Shown: one piece after another, positions 44,407 to 53,446 of the stretch | How positions within the stretch are numbered: the first letter of the stretch is position 1 | How the letters are laid out: every line of letters begins with the position of its first letter | From: Symplocastrum torsivum CPER-KK1 | GTDB lineage: Bacteria > Cyanobacteriota > Cyanobacteriia > Cyanobacteriales > Coleofasciculaceae | DNA length: 64,000 nt | Direction: 5' to 3' | Assembly (NCBI GenBank): GCA_019358875.1 | Contig: JAHHIF010000012.1 | Location: 62,001 to 126,000, forward strand | The notes under the pieces: generated by a model | Told to the model about the DNA's origin: nothing | Databases searched by the model: none | Seen by the model: only the letters and a program-made list of their open reading frames with translations | Made by a program: the position numbers and the translations under genes

Positions 44407-45171
44407 ATGGATAAAACGTATCGCGAACAATTCGTGTGCCAATCAGATGCTCTCACCTATGAGACGCAATACGCGCCGATGTCTGCCTGGGAATTGTTGT
44501 GGCAGGTCGAGAAAATGTATCTAACACAAATCGTCGAAAACCTTCGGCAATCCTCTGCAAAAATCGACTATCTCGACTTTGCTTGTGGTACTGGCCGCAT
44601 CATCACCTTTCTAGAAGATAAGGTCGATACTGCTACAGGCATCGAGATTTCACCGGAAATGATGGCTTTAGCAAAGCAGAAGTTGAGGCGGGGAACGCTG
44701 CTGTGCAAAGACATCACCGCGCCTAGTGCTGAGGTTGAGGGTGCATACGACCTGATAACAACCTTCCGCTTCATTCTCAATGCTGAACCAAGCCTGCGCG
44801 TGACCGCGTTTAAAGCACTTGCGGTCCGCCTGAAAGACGAGTCCAGCCTGCTGGTGTTCAACAATCATGGAAACCCTTGGAGCTACAAGGGCTTGCTCTG
44901 GCCATACCATCAAGTTTGTCAGGCAATCTTCGGCGATAGGCGAGAAGGCAACTACATGACTAATCAGCAAGTTCGGGCATTGCTCGACGAGGCTGGTATG
45001 GAGGTTGTACAGGTTATTGGAATGGGGTTTATTAGCCCAAAAATTATGCAGTTACTACCCTATGCGCTATGCGAAAAAATTGAACGACTACTCGCAGGTA
45101 AGCCAGTTATTCAGGCTTTCGGAGTTAATCAGTTATTCGTCGCTCGGCTGAAGCGTTCCAAAAGCTTCTAG
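44407..45171 (+). CDS. SAM-dependent methyltransferase (class I)
   Basis: 254 aa, with TTTTTAGGAG upstream. It begins MDKTYREQFVCQSDALTYET. SAM motif I is IDYLDFACGTGRIITFLED (about 54-72), followed by ATGIEISPEMMALAKQKL, and motif IV in YDLITTFRFILNAEPS. It sits 18 bp after the APH-like gene and shares its base composition, so they probably work together. It could methylate the product of the kinase or an alternative sugar position. Confidence 0.84.
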   Translation: MDKTYREQFVCQSDALTYETQYAPMSAWELLWQVEKMYLTQIVENLRQSSAKIDYLDFACGTGRIITFLEDKVDTATGIEISPEMMALAKQKLRRGTLLCKDITAPSAEVEGAYDLITTFRFILNAEPSLRVTAFKALAVRLKDESSLLVFNNHGNPWSYKGLLWPYHQVCQAIFGDRREGNYMTNQQVRALLDEAGMEVVQVIGMGFISPKIMQLLPYALCEKIERLLAGKPVIQAFGVNQLFVARLKRSKSF

Positions 45172-45213
45172 GGATGACCGAAGGGTTGAATATGGTTTTT
45201 GTGAAAACACTCT

Positions 45214-45441
45214 ATGAAGATTCTGGTAGTTGTCCCCTATTTGGGGTCTATTTACGGTGGAACTTCCAAAGTCGTCATAGATCTAGCCAAAAGTTTAGCT
45301 AATCTTGGCGTTACGGTGGATCTAATCACAACAATGCTAATGGGTCTGATAATTTAGACGTTCCTCTCAATGTCTGGATTACTGACAAAATTTACTAGGT
45401 GCATTATTTTCTTGCGCTCATCGAAATGACTTCATTTTGAA
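45214..45441 (+). pseudogene. Decayed 5' copy of a family-4 glycosyltransferase
   Basis: This stretch reads MKILVVVPYLGSIYGGTSKV..LGVTVDLITT and is closely similar to the N-terminus of the intact gene 0.5 kb downstream (MVTPYMGSIYGGTSKV..LGITVDIITT). One base is missing near 45331-45335, which shifts the frame. The correct frame resumes as NANGSDNLDVPLNVWI, then meets a TAG at 45396-45398 and a second one-base shift. Homology fades at about 45441. It is the remains of a duplicated or replaced glycosyltransferase. Confidence 0.85.
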
Positions 45442-45681
45442 AAGGACAATATTGGAGCATAAATGATATTCTTATAAACTTTTTAACTTTTAGACTTACT
45501 TTTAAAACTAACACTATGTAAATCATACTTTAATACTCCAAATCATGGCTTTATTACTTTAATTATTCTCTTTTTAAATTAAATTATTAAGACGTTAATT
45601 ACTTGTACCTTTAAAAGCAAAGTAAGAGATAGTCCGGATAAACTCAACTTCAGTGGTAGGGAGTAATATCTCTATACAAAA
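45442..45681. other. AT-rich non-coding spacer, 240 bp
   Basis: No reading frame. This very AT-rich stretch separates the dead 5' copy from the intact glycosyltransferase gene and probably carries that gene's promoter. Confidence 0.5.
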
Positions 45682-46890
45682 GTGAGGTTAACCCTGAATA
45701 TTTTAATGGTCACCCCTTATATGGGGTCAATTTACGGCGGAACTTCTAAGGTTGTTAGAGAATTATCTCAAGGTTTTAATAATCTTGGTATTACCGTTGA
45801 TATCATCACCACAAATGCTAATGGCTCAGGAAAGTTAGACGTTCCTCTTAATTTTTGGATTCAAGAAAAATATTACCGAGTGCAGTACTTCCCTTGCTGG
45901 CATCGGTATGATTTCATTTTCAGTCCATCTCTAATTAGCTGGCTGTTTAAGCATGTATCTGATTACGACTTGATTCATACCAATACAGTTTTCGCACCGC
46001 TTGTTTTCCTCACTCACTGGATATGCAACTTACACAAAGTGCCTTATATAATAACTCCACACGGCATGTTAGAGCCTTGGGCACTATCCTATAAGTCTTG
46101 GAAGAAACAATTCTACTATGCTCTGTTCGAGAAATCGGCTCTCCAACAGTCTAGTGCTATCCATGTTTTGGCGAATTCTGAAGCCGATAATTTAAAGTCT
46201 CTAGGCTTTCAGCATACGATTGTTATTCCTAATGGTATTCACCGCCAAGAATTTGATAATTTACCCGAACCAGAGCTTTTCTACCAACAATTTCCAGCTA
46301 CTAGAAACAAAACTATAATTCTGTTTCTCGGTCGTATTGACCCTAAAAAAGGGCTGGATTTACTCGCTCCTGCCTTTGCCAAAGTTCATCAGAAATTTCC
46401 TCACACCCATTTAGTTGTCGCAGGACCAGATAGTATCGGCTTTCTTCCTACGGCTCAGCATTACTTTGCACAAGAAGGTGTCCTAGAGTCTGTGACCTTC
46501 ACCGGTATGCTCAAAGGGGCTTTTAAACATGCTGCTCTTGCCGCTGCAAGTTTATACGTTTCCCCTTCCTATTCGGAAGGCTTTAGTATGTCTGTACTAG
46601 AAGGTTTGGCTTCTGGAGTACCCTGTGTGATTACCACGGGTTGCAATTTTCCTGAAGCAGCAGCAGCTAAAGCCGCACATGTTGTCAAGATCGATGCTGA
46701 TGCGATCGCCGATGCCTTAATCGAATGTTTGAGTAATCCCCAACAAGCCAAAACAATGGGCGATCGCGCCAGACAGTTCATTTTCGAGAACTACACTTGG
46801 GAACAATCCGCCAAACGGCTGATGCAAGTTTATAAAGCTATTATTGGTGGGCAATCTATTCCTGAAGCACTTATGAGTTCTGTCAGTTAG
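45682..46890 (+). CDS. Glycosyltransferase family 4 (GT-B fold)
   Basis: 402 aa from GTG 45682. It has the N-terminal acceptor loop MVTPYMGSIYGGTSKVVREL, a mid-domain TPHGMLEPWALSYKSWKK typical of this subgroup, IILFLGRIDPKKGLDLLAPA and PSYSEGFSMSVLEGLASGVP with the paired glutamates. A decayed relative lies directly upstream (45214-45441). It should add a sugar in the repeat unit. Confidence 0.9.
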   Translation: MRLTLNILMVTPYMGSIYGGTSKVVRELSQGFNNLGITVDIITTNANGSGKLDVPLNFWIQEKYYRVQYFPCWHRYDFIFSPSLISWLFKHVSDYDLIHTNTVFAPLVFLTHWICNLHKVPYIITPHGMLEPWALSYKSWKKQFYYALFEKSALQQSSAIHVLANSEADNLKSLGFQHTIVIPNGIHRQEFDNLPEPELFYQQFPATRNKTIILFLGRIDPKKGLDLLAPAFAKVHQKFPHTHLVVAGPDSIGFLPTAQHYFAQEGVLESVTFTGMLKGAFKHAALAAASLYVSPSYSEGFSMSVLEGLASGVPCVITTGCNFPEAAAAKAAHVVKIDADAIADALIECLSNPQQAKTMGDRARQFIFENYTWEQSAKRLMQVYKAIIGGQSIPEALMSSVS

Positions 46891-47065
46891 CCCAGCAAGC
46901 AGATAACTCCTGCGAAAAGGAATAAAGCTGTTGTCCTCTAAGAAACTCAGTCGTTAAACACAATCCATCTGCGGTAAGTTCTGCTATATCCAGTTCTTGA
47001 GTTATTGCGGGATCGCAAGCGCTGAAGTTCAGCTAACACGTCAGCTAACATAGCAGTAAAAAACT

Positions 47066-47650
47066 ATGCTGATGAAGACTTTCCGTCGCAACCGCTGGGG
47101 ATACCGTTTTTTCGGTATAGCAAGCTGTACCCTAATCCTGCTGCTGTTGAGCATCATTCCTCTTCAACTGGCGATCGCATCCTACCAAGCTCCCCACCCT
47201 GAAGCCATCCTCACGCTCGGTGGCGGCATTGATCGAGAAAAGTTTACCGCCCAATTTGCTCAAACTCATCCATCTCTAGAAATCTGGGTTTCTACTGGCA
47301 CAAAACCTGTAAAAGCGCGTACCATTTTTCGCAATGCTGGCATTCCAGACACACGAGTACATCTCGATCGCCGTGCCATTGATACCGTAACTAACTTTAC
47401 TTCACTAGTCGCTGACTTCAAAAGTCAGGATATTCAGCACATCTACCTAATTACCTCAGACTTTCATATGCCAAGAGCAAAAGCGATCGCAACTGTTGTT
47501 TTAGGCAGTTGGGGCATCGCCTTCACTCCTATTTCCATCCCCTCCAATTACCCACCTGAATCCTGGCTGCGTATCCTCCGTGATACTGGTCGCGCCCTCT
47601 TCTGGGTCATTACAGGACACACTGGAGCTAGTCTTAAGCCTGAACGCTAA
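47066..47650 (+). CDS. YdcF/ElyC-family (DUF218) protein
   Basis: 194 aa. An N-terminal membrane helix (about 14-38, RFFGIASCTLILLLLSIIP) is followed by a DUF218 domain: AILTLGGGIDREKF, LEIWVSTGTKPVKA, AIDTVTNFTSLV and IYLITSDFHMPRAKAIA. The motif set GGG..SDFHMPRA marks this fold. Relatives such as ElyC act at the periplasmic face in lipid-carrier or envelope steps. Its place inside the exopolysaccharide cluster supports a role in polyprenyl-linked precursor turnover, but the reaction is not known. Confidence 0.85.
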   Translation: MLMKTFRRNRWGYRFFGIASCTLILLLLSIIPLQLAIASYQAPHPEAILTLGGGIDREKFTAQFAQTHPSLEIWVSTGTKPVKARTIFRNAGIPDTRVHLDRRAIDTVTNFTSLVADFKSQDIQHIYLITSDFHMPRAKAIATVVLGSWGIAFTPISIPSNYPPESWLRILRDTGRALFWVITGHTGASLKPER

Positions 47651-47907
47651 TCTGTGCATTACATAGCTTCTCTATTTCAACAGGAACGCAACTTAAAAAC
47701 ACGCTAATACTTCATATACAACCAAATTAATTCATAAAAACTTTATGTAGTTGTGAAATAAGTGTCCTATTACTAGATAATTTAAAAGTATTAAATTATG
47801 GCTTGACAAAAATAAACTTTTAAGTTTCTAACCTATTCCTGATTCTTAGCAGAACCTCTGTAAAGCTGTATAGGAAAACACAGAAAAGTTACTAACAGAG
47901 GTAAGAA
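47651..47907. other. Intergenic region, 257 bp
   Basis: AT-rich promoter region for the last glycosyltransferase gene of the cluster. No gene or structured element seen. Confidence 0.4.
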
Positions 47908-49257
47908 ATGTTCTGGCTGTTCAAAATTCAACTCCCAAACTTCAGCCAAAAAAGTTTTAGATTCATAGGAGAAAAGAGTAGCAGTCAGGCAACAACAAAC
48001 CTCCCCAAAAAACTATCCATCATTACTCAGTTTTATCCCCCTGACTATGCTGCAACAGGTCAATTAATTGAGGAACTAGCCACTCAACTTGCAGCCTTAG
48101 GAATGCAGATTCATATCTTTACAGGGCAACCTGGATATGCGTTTCAAGAAACGGCTGCCCCAGCAAAGGAGACTTCAGAAGGAATTTCAATTCAGCGATC
48201 GCGTACTTCCCGAATTTGGTCTCGACGGATACGTGGCAGAGCTTTAAATGGCTTATTTTTTTGCCTACGGGCGGCACTGCATTTACTCAAAAGCGCCAGT
48301 CGCGGTGAGGTTCTGCTGCTCACAACCGAGCCTCCCTACTTACTGATTGTGGGATACCTCGCCCACTTATGCTTCCGCGTTCCCTATGTTTGTCTCCTCT
48401 ACGATCTCTACCCCGATATCGCCGTACAGTTAAATGTCGTCCCCGCGCATCACTGGATTGTGCGTTTCTGGAATTGGCTCAATCTCTTGATTTGGAAAAA
48501 CGCTTCTAAGGTGATTGTCCTCAGCTCAACGATGAAAGAGAACCTCACCAGCAAATGCCCAGAGCTTGAAGAAAAAATTGTCGTAATCCACAGTTGGGCT
48601 GACCCCAATTGGGTCAAACCCATGGATAAGCAGGATAATTGGTTTGCCCATAAATTTAACCTGGTAGACAAATTCACCGTCCTCTATTCAGGCAACATGG
48701 GTCGCTGTCATGATATGGACACAATCCTAGCCGCCGCTGAACAACTAAAAGATGAACCCATTCAGTTTGTTTTCATTGGTAATGGTGCAAAGCGTCAAGC
48801 TTGTATCGACAAAGTTAATAGCTTGAAGCTAGAGAACTGCCATTTTTTACCCTATCAAAAGAAGTCACTCCTTCCCTACTCTCTCACCGCTTGTGACTTA
48901 TCCTTAGTCAGCGTTAGTAATGGAATGGAAGGATTGGTCGCTCCTAGCAAACTCTACGGCATTTTGGCATCTGGGCGCCCAGTTGCAGTAATCTGTAACA
49001 CAAATTCCTATTTACGTCAGTTAGTGACTGAAGCCAAGTGTGGTGAAGCCTTTGATAATGGCGACGGAGTAGGTTTAGCCGCATTTATTCGTCGCTTGGC
49101 TACCAACTCTCAAGTAGCCCAGACTCTAGGTAATGCCGGACGTCACTACCTTTCAGCAAACTTCACCCCTAAAATTATTGCTAAGCAATATCTAGAAACT
49201 TTGTATTCTACAAGAGTTGATAACTCTTCCACTATGCCTTCTCCATCTAATTTGTGA
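47908..49257 (+). CDS. Glycosyltransferase family 4, WbuB-like
   Basis: 449 aa. It begins with an unusual extension of about 30 residues before the Rossmann strand KLSIITQFYPPDYAATGQLI. The donor half has FTVLYSGNMGRCHDMDTIL, FVFIGNGAKRQACID and EGLVAPSKLYGILASGRPVAV. The latter pattern (KLYGILASGRP in place of the EALACG type) is that of the WbuB/WcaI subgroup. It is the last + strand gene of the cluster, after a 257-bp gap, so it may be transcribed separately. Confidence 0.87.
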   Translation: MFWLFKIQLPNFSQKSFRFIGEKSSSQATTNLPKKLSIITQFYPPDYAATGQLIEELATQLAALGMQIHIFTGQPGYAFQETAAPAKETSEGISIQRSRTSRIWSRRIRGRALNGLFFCLRAALHLLKSASRGEVLLLTTEPPYLLIVGYLAHLCFRVPYVCLLYDLYPDIAVQLNVVPAHHWIVRFWNWLNLLIWKNASKVIVLSSTMKENLTSKCPELEEKIVVIHSWADPNWVKPMDKQDNWFAHKFNLVDKFTVLYSGNMGRCHDMDTILAAAEQLKDEPIQFVFIGNGAKRQACIDKVNSLKLENCHFLPYQKKSLLPYSLTACDLSLVSVSNGMEGLVAPSKLYGILASGRPVAVICNTNSYLRQLVTEAKCGEAFDNGDGVGLAAFIRRLATNSQVAQTLGNAGRHYLSANFTPKIIAKQYLETLYSTRVDNSSTMPSPSNL

Positions 49258-49300
49258 GAAGTCACACTAGGGCGTGTTTTCTTACCTTCCCTGTTAAATC

Positions 49301-49379
49301 AGATCCCCCCCAGCCCCCCTTAACAAGGGGGGAGAATTCACTCAAAGTCCCCCTTGTTAAGGGGGATTTAGGGGGATCT
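49301..49379. mobile_element. Inverted-repeat element of CCCCCTTAACAAGGGGG type
   Basis: The ends AGATCCCCC (49301-49309) and GGGGGATCT (49371-49379) are perfect complements. The near-perfect arms extend about 30 bp each, with an inner CCCCCCTTAACAAGGGGGG hairpin on the left and its counterpart on the right. Related fragments (CTAGGGGGATCG) lie at 49431-49441. It marks the end of the exopolysaccharide cluster and may serve as its transcription barrier. Confidence 0.7.
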
Positions 49380-49543
49380 TCCATTTGTAGTATTCTTTTT
49401 TCTATTTGGTATTGTTTGTGCCAAGCTGGTCTAGGGGGATCGAATATCTGTAGCAAACATTGAGGTAATTGATATAACCCACCAGCAAAAACTCTCCCCT
49501 ACTTCCCTTGTCAGAACTGCTAGGAAACTTTCACTGCGAACGT

Positions 49544-50209
49544 CTACTTTCTGTTTGACGCCAGCTTGTCTGCCCAACGGGTTGTTTCTGGTAAGCGATA
49601 CTTAGTAGTGCATCGCAGCACATAATCAATCGCTGTCGGTAAACTGATGCGATGACCTGGGGAGACATAAAGAGGCTTGACACCAGTACGCGATCGCAAA
49701 ACTGCCCCAACAACTTCTCCTCGATAGCGCAGTGGTTGCCAACTCCCTTTCTCCACTGGCACCTCGTCATGCTTACCCACAAGTAGAGACTTCGCCGCAC
49801 CAATCGTTGGAATGTCTATCAATACTCCCAGATGGCAAGCAATCCCTAAGCGGCGAGGATGAGCAATACCCTGACCATCACAGACGATTAGGTCAGGTGT
49901 TATGCTGACCATTTCCAGAGCATCGAGTATAGCCGGAATTTCTCGAAACGAGAGGAATCCGGGAATGTAAGGAAAAGTAGTTGGGCGTTTGGCGATCGCT
50001 TTTTCCTGTAGCTGCAAGTCAGGAAAACTTAACACAGCCACCGCTGCCCGTGAAATCGCACCATCTTCCTCAAAACCCAGATCAACACCCGCAACATACT
50101 GCACATCTCCCAACTGGTCTTCAGTAATCACCTGAGAACGCAGTTGGTTTTGGATTGCGATCGCTTCCTCAACGTTTAAGGGCCATTCGTGACGTTGGTG
50201 AATTTTCAT
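49544..50209 (-). CDS. nfi: Endonuclease V
   Basis: 221 aa from ATG 50209; upstream in-frame codons extend to 50302 but are not supported. It cleaves DNA at the second phosphodiester 3' to deaminated bases such as hypoxanthine. Active-site blocks are all present: Asp43 in YVAGVDLGF, the [11 protein letters not shown] segment (80-90) with the wedge tyrosine and Glu90, [17 protein letters not shown] with Asp111 and His117, and AKSLLVG. The length is normal for the stand-alone enzyme. It is 53 bp downstream of the SGNH gene on the same strand. Confidence 0.93.
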   Translation of the reverse strand: MKIHQRHEWPLNVEEAIAIQNQLRSQVITEDQLGDVQYVAGVDLGFEEDGAISRAAVAVLSFPDLQLQEKAIAKRPTTFPYIPGFLSFREIPAILDALEMVSITPDLIVCDGQGIAHPRRLGIACHLGVLIDIPTIGAAKSLLVGKHDEVPVEKGSWQPLRYRGEVVGAVLRSRTGVKPLYVSPGHRISLPTAIDYVLRCTTKYRLPETTRWADKLASNRK

Positions 50210-50262
50210 CTGTTTGTTAGTAGTCAGTTGCTGAGGCGAGGAATCATGCATCTCAAAGTAGT

Positions 50263-51009
50263 TCACGGAGATGGAAGCACCGTTTTGAGAGCAGCAAACC
50301 AACGATTGGCAATCTTCTTCTCACCAGATTCATTGGGATGACAACCATCGTGAGTGTCCTTACCCATCGCTGGATTGAAACCGCTGAACTGATTCACCGC
50401 AATGACAGGTGACTCCTGGGTGTTAGTTTCCTGTGCCAGATTCACGATCAGCCTGTTAAGCTGCCGAACTTGCGCTTCTTCCCCACAAGGGATAGTTTCG
50501 GCGATTAGCATCTTTAAGCGTGGATTAACCTTACGCAGTGTTTGAATCAGTTGTCGAAGCTCCTCGATTGTACTCTCCAGGCTTTGCCCTTGAACAATAT
50601 CGTTAGACCCAAGATGAATCAGTACAATGTCTGGTTGGCTGGTGCGAACCCAGGCATCAATTTGCTTTAATATCTCATCTACCCGCCAACCCCAGTGTCC
50701 CTCGTGATCTTGGTCAAAGTCTGACAGAGGAGCAGAACCCTGAAAATGCTCTCGGTTTGACCCAACAAAATCAACGTTGTAACCAGCTTGACGCAACTGT
50801 ATCCAGAGCGGACGGCGATAGCTGTTATGATTGCTGTCCGCTTGCGTAATTGAATCACCAATTGGCATGATGCGGGTTAGATTTTGAGATTGCGCGGCTT
50901 GTGGTGTCCGAGTGGGAGCACACCCGATACTCAAGAGCATTCCGGCAAAACAAGTTGGCAGGATGAATCTGCGAATGAAGAGGTTCAAGTTCGACTTGAG
51001 CCATATCAT
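50263..51009 (-). CDS. SGNH/GDSL hydrolase lipoprotein
   Basis: 248 aa from ATG 51009. The N-terminus is a lipoprotein signal with lipobox LSIGC followed by APTRTPQ. The SGNH blocks are IGDSITQ (block I, catalytic Ser), HWGWRVDEI (II), IHLGSNDI (III, Asn) and DGCHPNESG (V, Asp and His). It is probably an esterase or lipase-type deacetylase at the cell envelope. Next to an exopolysaccharide cluster it could remove acyl groups from polysaccharide or lipids, but the substrate cannot be told. Confidence 0.87.
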   Translation of the reverse strand: MIWLKSNLNLFIRRFILPTCFAGMLLSIGCAPTRTPQAAQSQNLTRIMPIGDSITQADSNHNSYRRPLWIQLRQAGYNVDFVGSNREHFQGSAPLSDFDQDHEGHWGWRVDEILKQIDAWVRTSQPDIVLIHLGSNDIVQGQSLESTIEELRQLIQTLRKVNPRLKMLIAETIPCGEEAQVRQLNRLIVNLAQETNTQESPVIAVNQFSGFNPAMGKDTHDGCHPNESGEKKIANRWFAALKTVLPSP

Positions 51010-51101
51010 AGTGAGATCACGACGAGTCTGTAGCTTAATCGTACTCTGGACAGGATTTAGTACCATTTGCGACGGGTTGACAGGGTAGATTTTCAAAGTA
51101 G

Positions 51102-51788
51102 TTACAAGCCGAGGCGTTGGCGGAGGATGAATTCTGCGATCGCTAAATCCACGGGTGTCGTTACCTTGAGATTCGTCTCCTCTCCCTCCACAATTCGCAC
51201 AGGTAGCCCACATCGTTCAAACAACGCGGCATCATCCGTAACTTCCCAACCCCCGTTACGTCCTTGCTCATGACACTGCTTTAATTGTTTCACCTCAAAC
51301 CCCTGCGGAGTTTGGGCTGCCCATAACTGCCTTCGGTCAGGTGTATCTTGTATAATTCCTGCCTCATTCACCACTTTAATTGTGTCCTTTACAGGCACAG
51401 CAGCAATTAAACCCGGACAATCTAAAAGGACAGTGGCACATCGGTCAAATAGCTGAGGTGTCGCTAAACATCTTGCCCCATCGTGAATTAACACTCGTTC
51501 GGCTGTGGCTGGCAAGGCTTGCAAGCCGTTATAGACTGATTCTTGGCGTGTTTCCCCACCCACAATTAGCTCCACTGGCTTGGTTAGCGATACGTCAGCA
51601 AGAATCTTTTTAAAATCTGGATAGTCTGTAGGTTGTCCGATAATGCCAATCCAGTTAATAGTTTTGGCTGTCTCAGCGGCTTGAAGAGTCCACGTAAGTA
51701 GGGGTTTACCTAATAGTGTAAGGAGAAGCTTATTGCGATCGCTTCCCATTCGTCGCCCCATTCCTGCCGCTGGAATTAATAAATGCAC
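51102..51788 (-). CDS. ispD: 2-C-methyl-D-erythritol 4-phosphate cytidylyltransferase
   Basis: 228 aa from GTG 51788, which has GAGGAAT just upstream; an in-frame ATG at 51848 adds 20 poor residues. It is the third enzyme of the MEP isoprenoid pathway, forming CDP-ME from MEP and CTP. It has LLIPAAGMGRRMGSDRNKL (nucleotide loop), GGETRQESVYNGL, ILIHDGAR-type VLIHDGARCLA, PVKDTIK, LWAAQTPQGF and EVTDDAALFE. The second lysine region of the loop is NK rather than PK. Divergent from the GT9 gene. Confidence 0.93.
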   Translation of the reverse strand: MHLLIPAAGMGRRMGSDRNKLLLTLLGKPLLTWTLQAAETAKTINWIGIIGQPTDYPDFKKILADVSLTKPVELIVGGETRQESVYNGLQALPATAERVLIHDGARCLATPQLFDRCATVLLDCPGLIAAVPVKDTIKVVNEAGIIQDTPDRRQLWAAQTPQGFEVKQLKQCHEQGRNGGWEVTDDAALFERCGLPVRIVEGEETNLKVTTPVDLAIAEFILRQRLGL

Positions 51789-51857
51789 AATATTCCTCTG
51801 TTTAGCTAGTATATGTTCCCTTAAAATTAAGCTGATAAATACGCTCAATCAATTGAG

Positions 51858-52820
51858 ATGCGAATACTAGCCCTTGTCCCCGGTGGAATTGGCGACCAAA
51901 TTCTGTTCTTTCCTACCCTCGATGACCTAAAACGGTACTACCCCGAATCCGACATCGATGTCATTGTGGAACCGCGAGCTAAAGGGGCGTATCGGGTTTC
52001 AGGCTCTGTTAATGAAGTTCTGACGTTTGATTTTAAAGACCGCAACGGCCCTGCGGACTTTGGTAACTTGCTGGGGATCATCCGCGATCGCGAATACGAT
52101 GCGGCACTAACCCTAGGACGCCGCAGGTCAACCGGACTGTTGCTCTGGATGAGTGGCATTCCTACCCGTATTGGCTACAGTGCCAATGCTGGGAAGTGGT
52201 TTTTTACCAGCACGGTGCCGCTAAAAACTCAGCAATATGCCGCCTGTATGTACCATGACCTCATCCGAGGTTTTGGACTCGACTCCCCCTGCCCAGAACT
52301 ATCCCTCTCGCTTCCTAAGTCAGACATTGACTGGGCAGAGGGGGAACAGAAACGTTTAGGTTTTACAGAAACGGGTTACATTCTCATTCATGGCGGTTCG
52401 AGCCAACTCGCTCAGTCGAAAGGCATCGACAAGATTTACCCAGTGCAGCAATGGCAACGAATCATTGACGACATTCAACAAAAACAACCAGAACTACCCA
52501 TCGTGCTGCTTAAAGGTCCCGAAGATGCCAAATTGATTGCCGCCATGATGCAATCCCGCTCCGATTTGAAAGTTACCTCACCAGCAGATATTGGTAAATT
52601 GGCAGCAATGATTGCTGGGGCGAATTTGATGCTGTGTACAGATAGTGCGCCTATGCATCTAGCCGTTGCTGTTGGAACTTACACAATTGCCCTATTTGGT
52701 CCAACAGATGCGAAAAAACTCCTCCCAGAAAGTGATAAATGTGTTGCCGTGCAATCCCCAACCGGAGCGATCAAAGATATCAAACCCGAAGCTGTCTTAG
52801 AGCAAATTTGGCGTGGCTAA
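51858..52820 (+). CDS. Glycosyltransferase family 9 (heptosyltransferase-type)
   Basis: 320 aa. It begins MRILALVPGGIGDQILFFPTL, the GT9 opening with its conserved GD. It has ALTLGRRRSTGLLLWMSG, IPTRIGYSAN, ILIHGGSSQLAQSKGID, PIVLLKGPEDAKLI and LMLCTDSAPMHLAVAVGTYTIALFGPT, the characteristic CTDSxxxHLA motif. It transfers ADP-heptose or a similar sugar to lipopolysaccharide or glycans. It overlaps the GmhB-like gene by 8 bp, suggesting heptose-type supply and transfer in one operon. Confidence 0.9.
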   Translation: MRILALVPGGIGDQILFFPTLDDLKRYYPESDIDVIVEPRAKGAYRVSGSVNEVLTFDFKDRNGPADFGNLLGIIRDREYDAALTLGRRRSTGLLLWMSGIPTRIGYSANAGKWFFTSTVPLKTQQYAACMYHDLIRGFGLDSPCPELSLSLPKSDIDWAEGEQKRLGFTETGYILIHGGSSQLAQSKGIDKIYPVQQWQRIIDDIQQKQPELPIVLLKGPEDAKLIAAMMQSRSDLKVTSPADIGKLAAMIAGANLMLCTDSAPMHLAVAVGTYTIALFGPTDAKKLLPESDKCVAVQSPTGAIKDIKPEAVLEQIWRG

Positions 52821-53415
52821 ACCAGCAGTATTCCTTGATCGAGATGGTGTCCTGAACATTGAAGCAGGTTATCTGTACCGAGTTGAGGACTTACAGTTAA
52901 TTCCCGGTGCTGCCCAGGCTGTGCGGCAACTGAATGAGCGGCAGGTGTTTTGTACGCTGGTCTCCAATCAATCGGGACCAGCGAGAGGGTATTATGCCGT
53001 TGAGCATGTCGATGCCCTCCACCACCGCCTTTGCCAACTCCTAAAAGTGGAAGCGGACGCTCACTTAGACGCGCTCTACTACTGTCCCTACCTGAGTCCC
53101 CAGGCAGGAGGTACTAACCCAGACTTTACGCGCTGGAGTACCTGGCGCAAGCCCAACACTGGGATGCTCGTTGCTGCGGCTTGGGAGCATGATTTGGACT
53201 TAAGCCGGAGTTTTATGGTTGGGGATAAGGCGACTGATGTCGATATGGCGCACAATGCTGGTTGTACCGGAATCCTAGTGCAAACTGGTTTTGGTGAAGA
53301 TGTACTCAGTGGCAAGTACCAGCACCATACTCGTCCGGATTATATTGCCGCTGACTTACCAGCCGCTGTGGAATGGATTTGTCAACAAATGGAAACACAA
53401 CAAGCTTTCGCCTAG
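52813..53415 (+). CDS. GmhB-like HAD-IIIA phosphatase
   Basis: 200 aa from GTG. It is related to D-glycero-beta-D-manno-heptose-1,7-bisphosphate 7-phosphatase and histidinol-phosphatase. It has the HAD motif I FLDRDGVLN (Asp9 nucleophile, Asp11), motif II TLVSNQSGPARG, Lys113 in WRKPNTGML and motif IV VGDKATDVDMA. In classical GmhB a zinc loop CxHxP..CxC precedes RKP; here it reads CPYLSPQAGG..WSTWRKP, so three of the four zinc ligands are gone. It may work without zinc, or on a different phosphate. Context with a GT9 favours nucleotide-heptose synthesis. Confidence 0.85.
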   Translation: MAKPAVFLDRDGVLNIEAGYLYRVEDLQLIPGAAQAVRQLNERQVFCTLVSNQSGPARGYYAVEHVDALHHRLCQLLKVEADAHLDALYYCPYLSPQAGGTNPDFTRWSTWRKPNTGMLVAAAWEHDLDLSRSFMVGDKATDVDMAHNAGCTGILVQTGFGEDVLSGKYQHHTRPDYIAADLPAAVEWICQQMETQQAFA

Positions 53416-53446
53416 AGCTGCAAAGGAGGAGTATTGAGGATTATTA

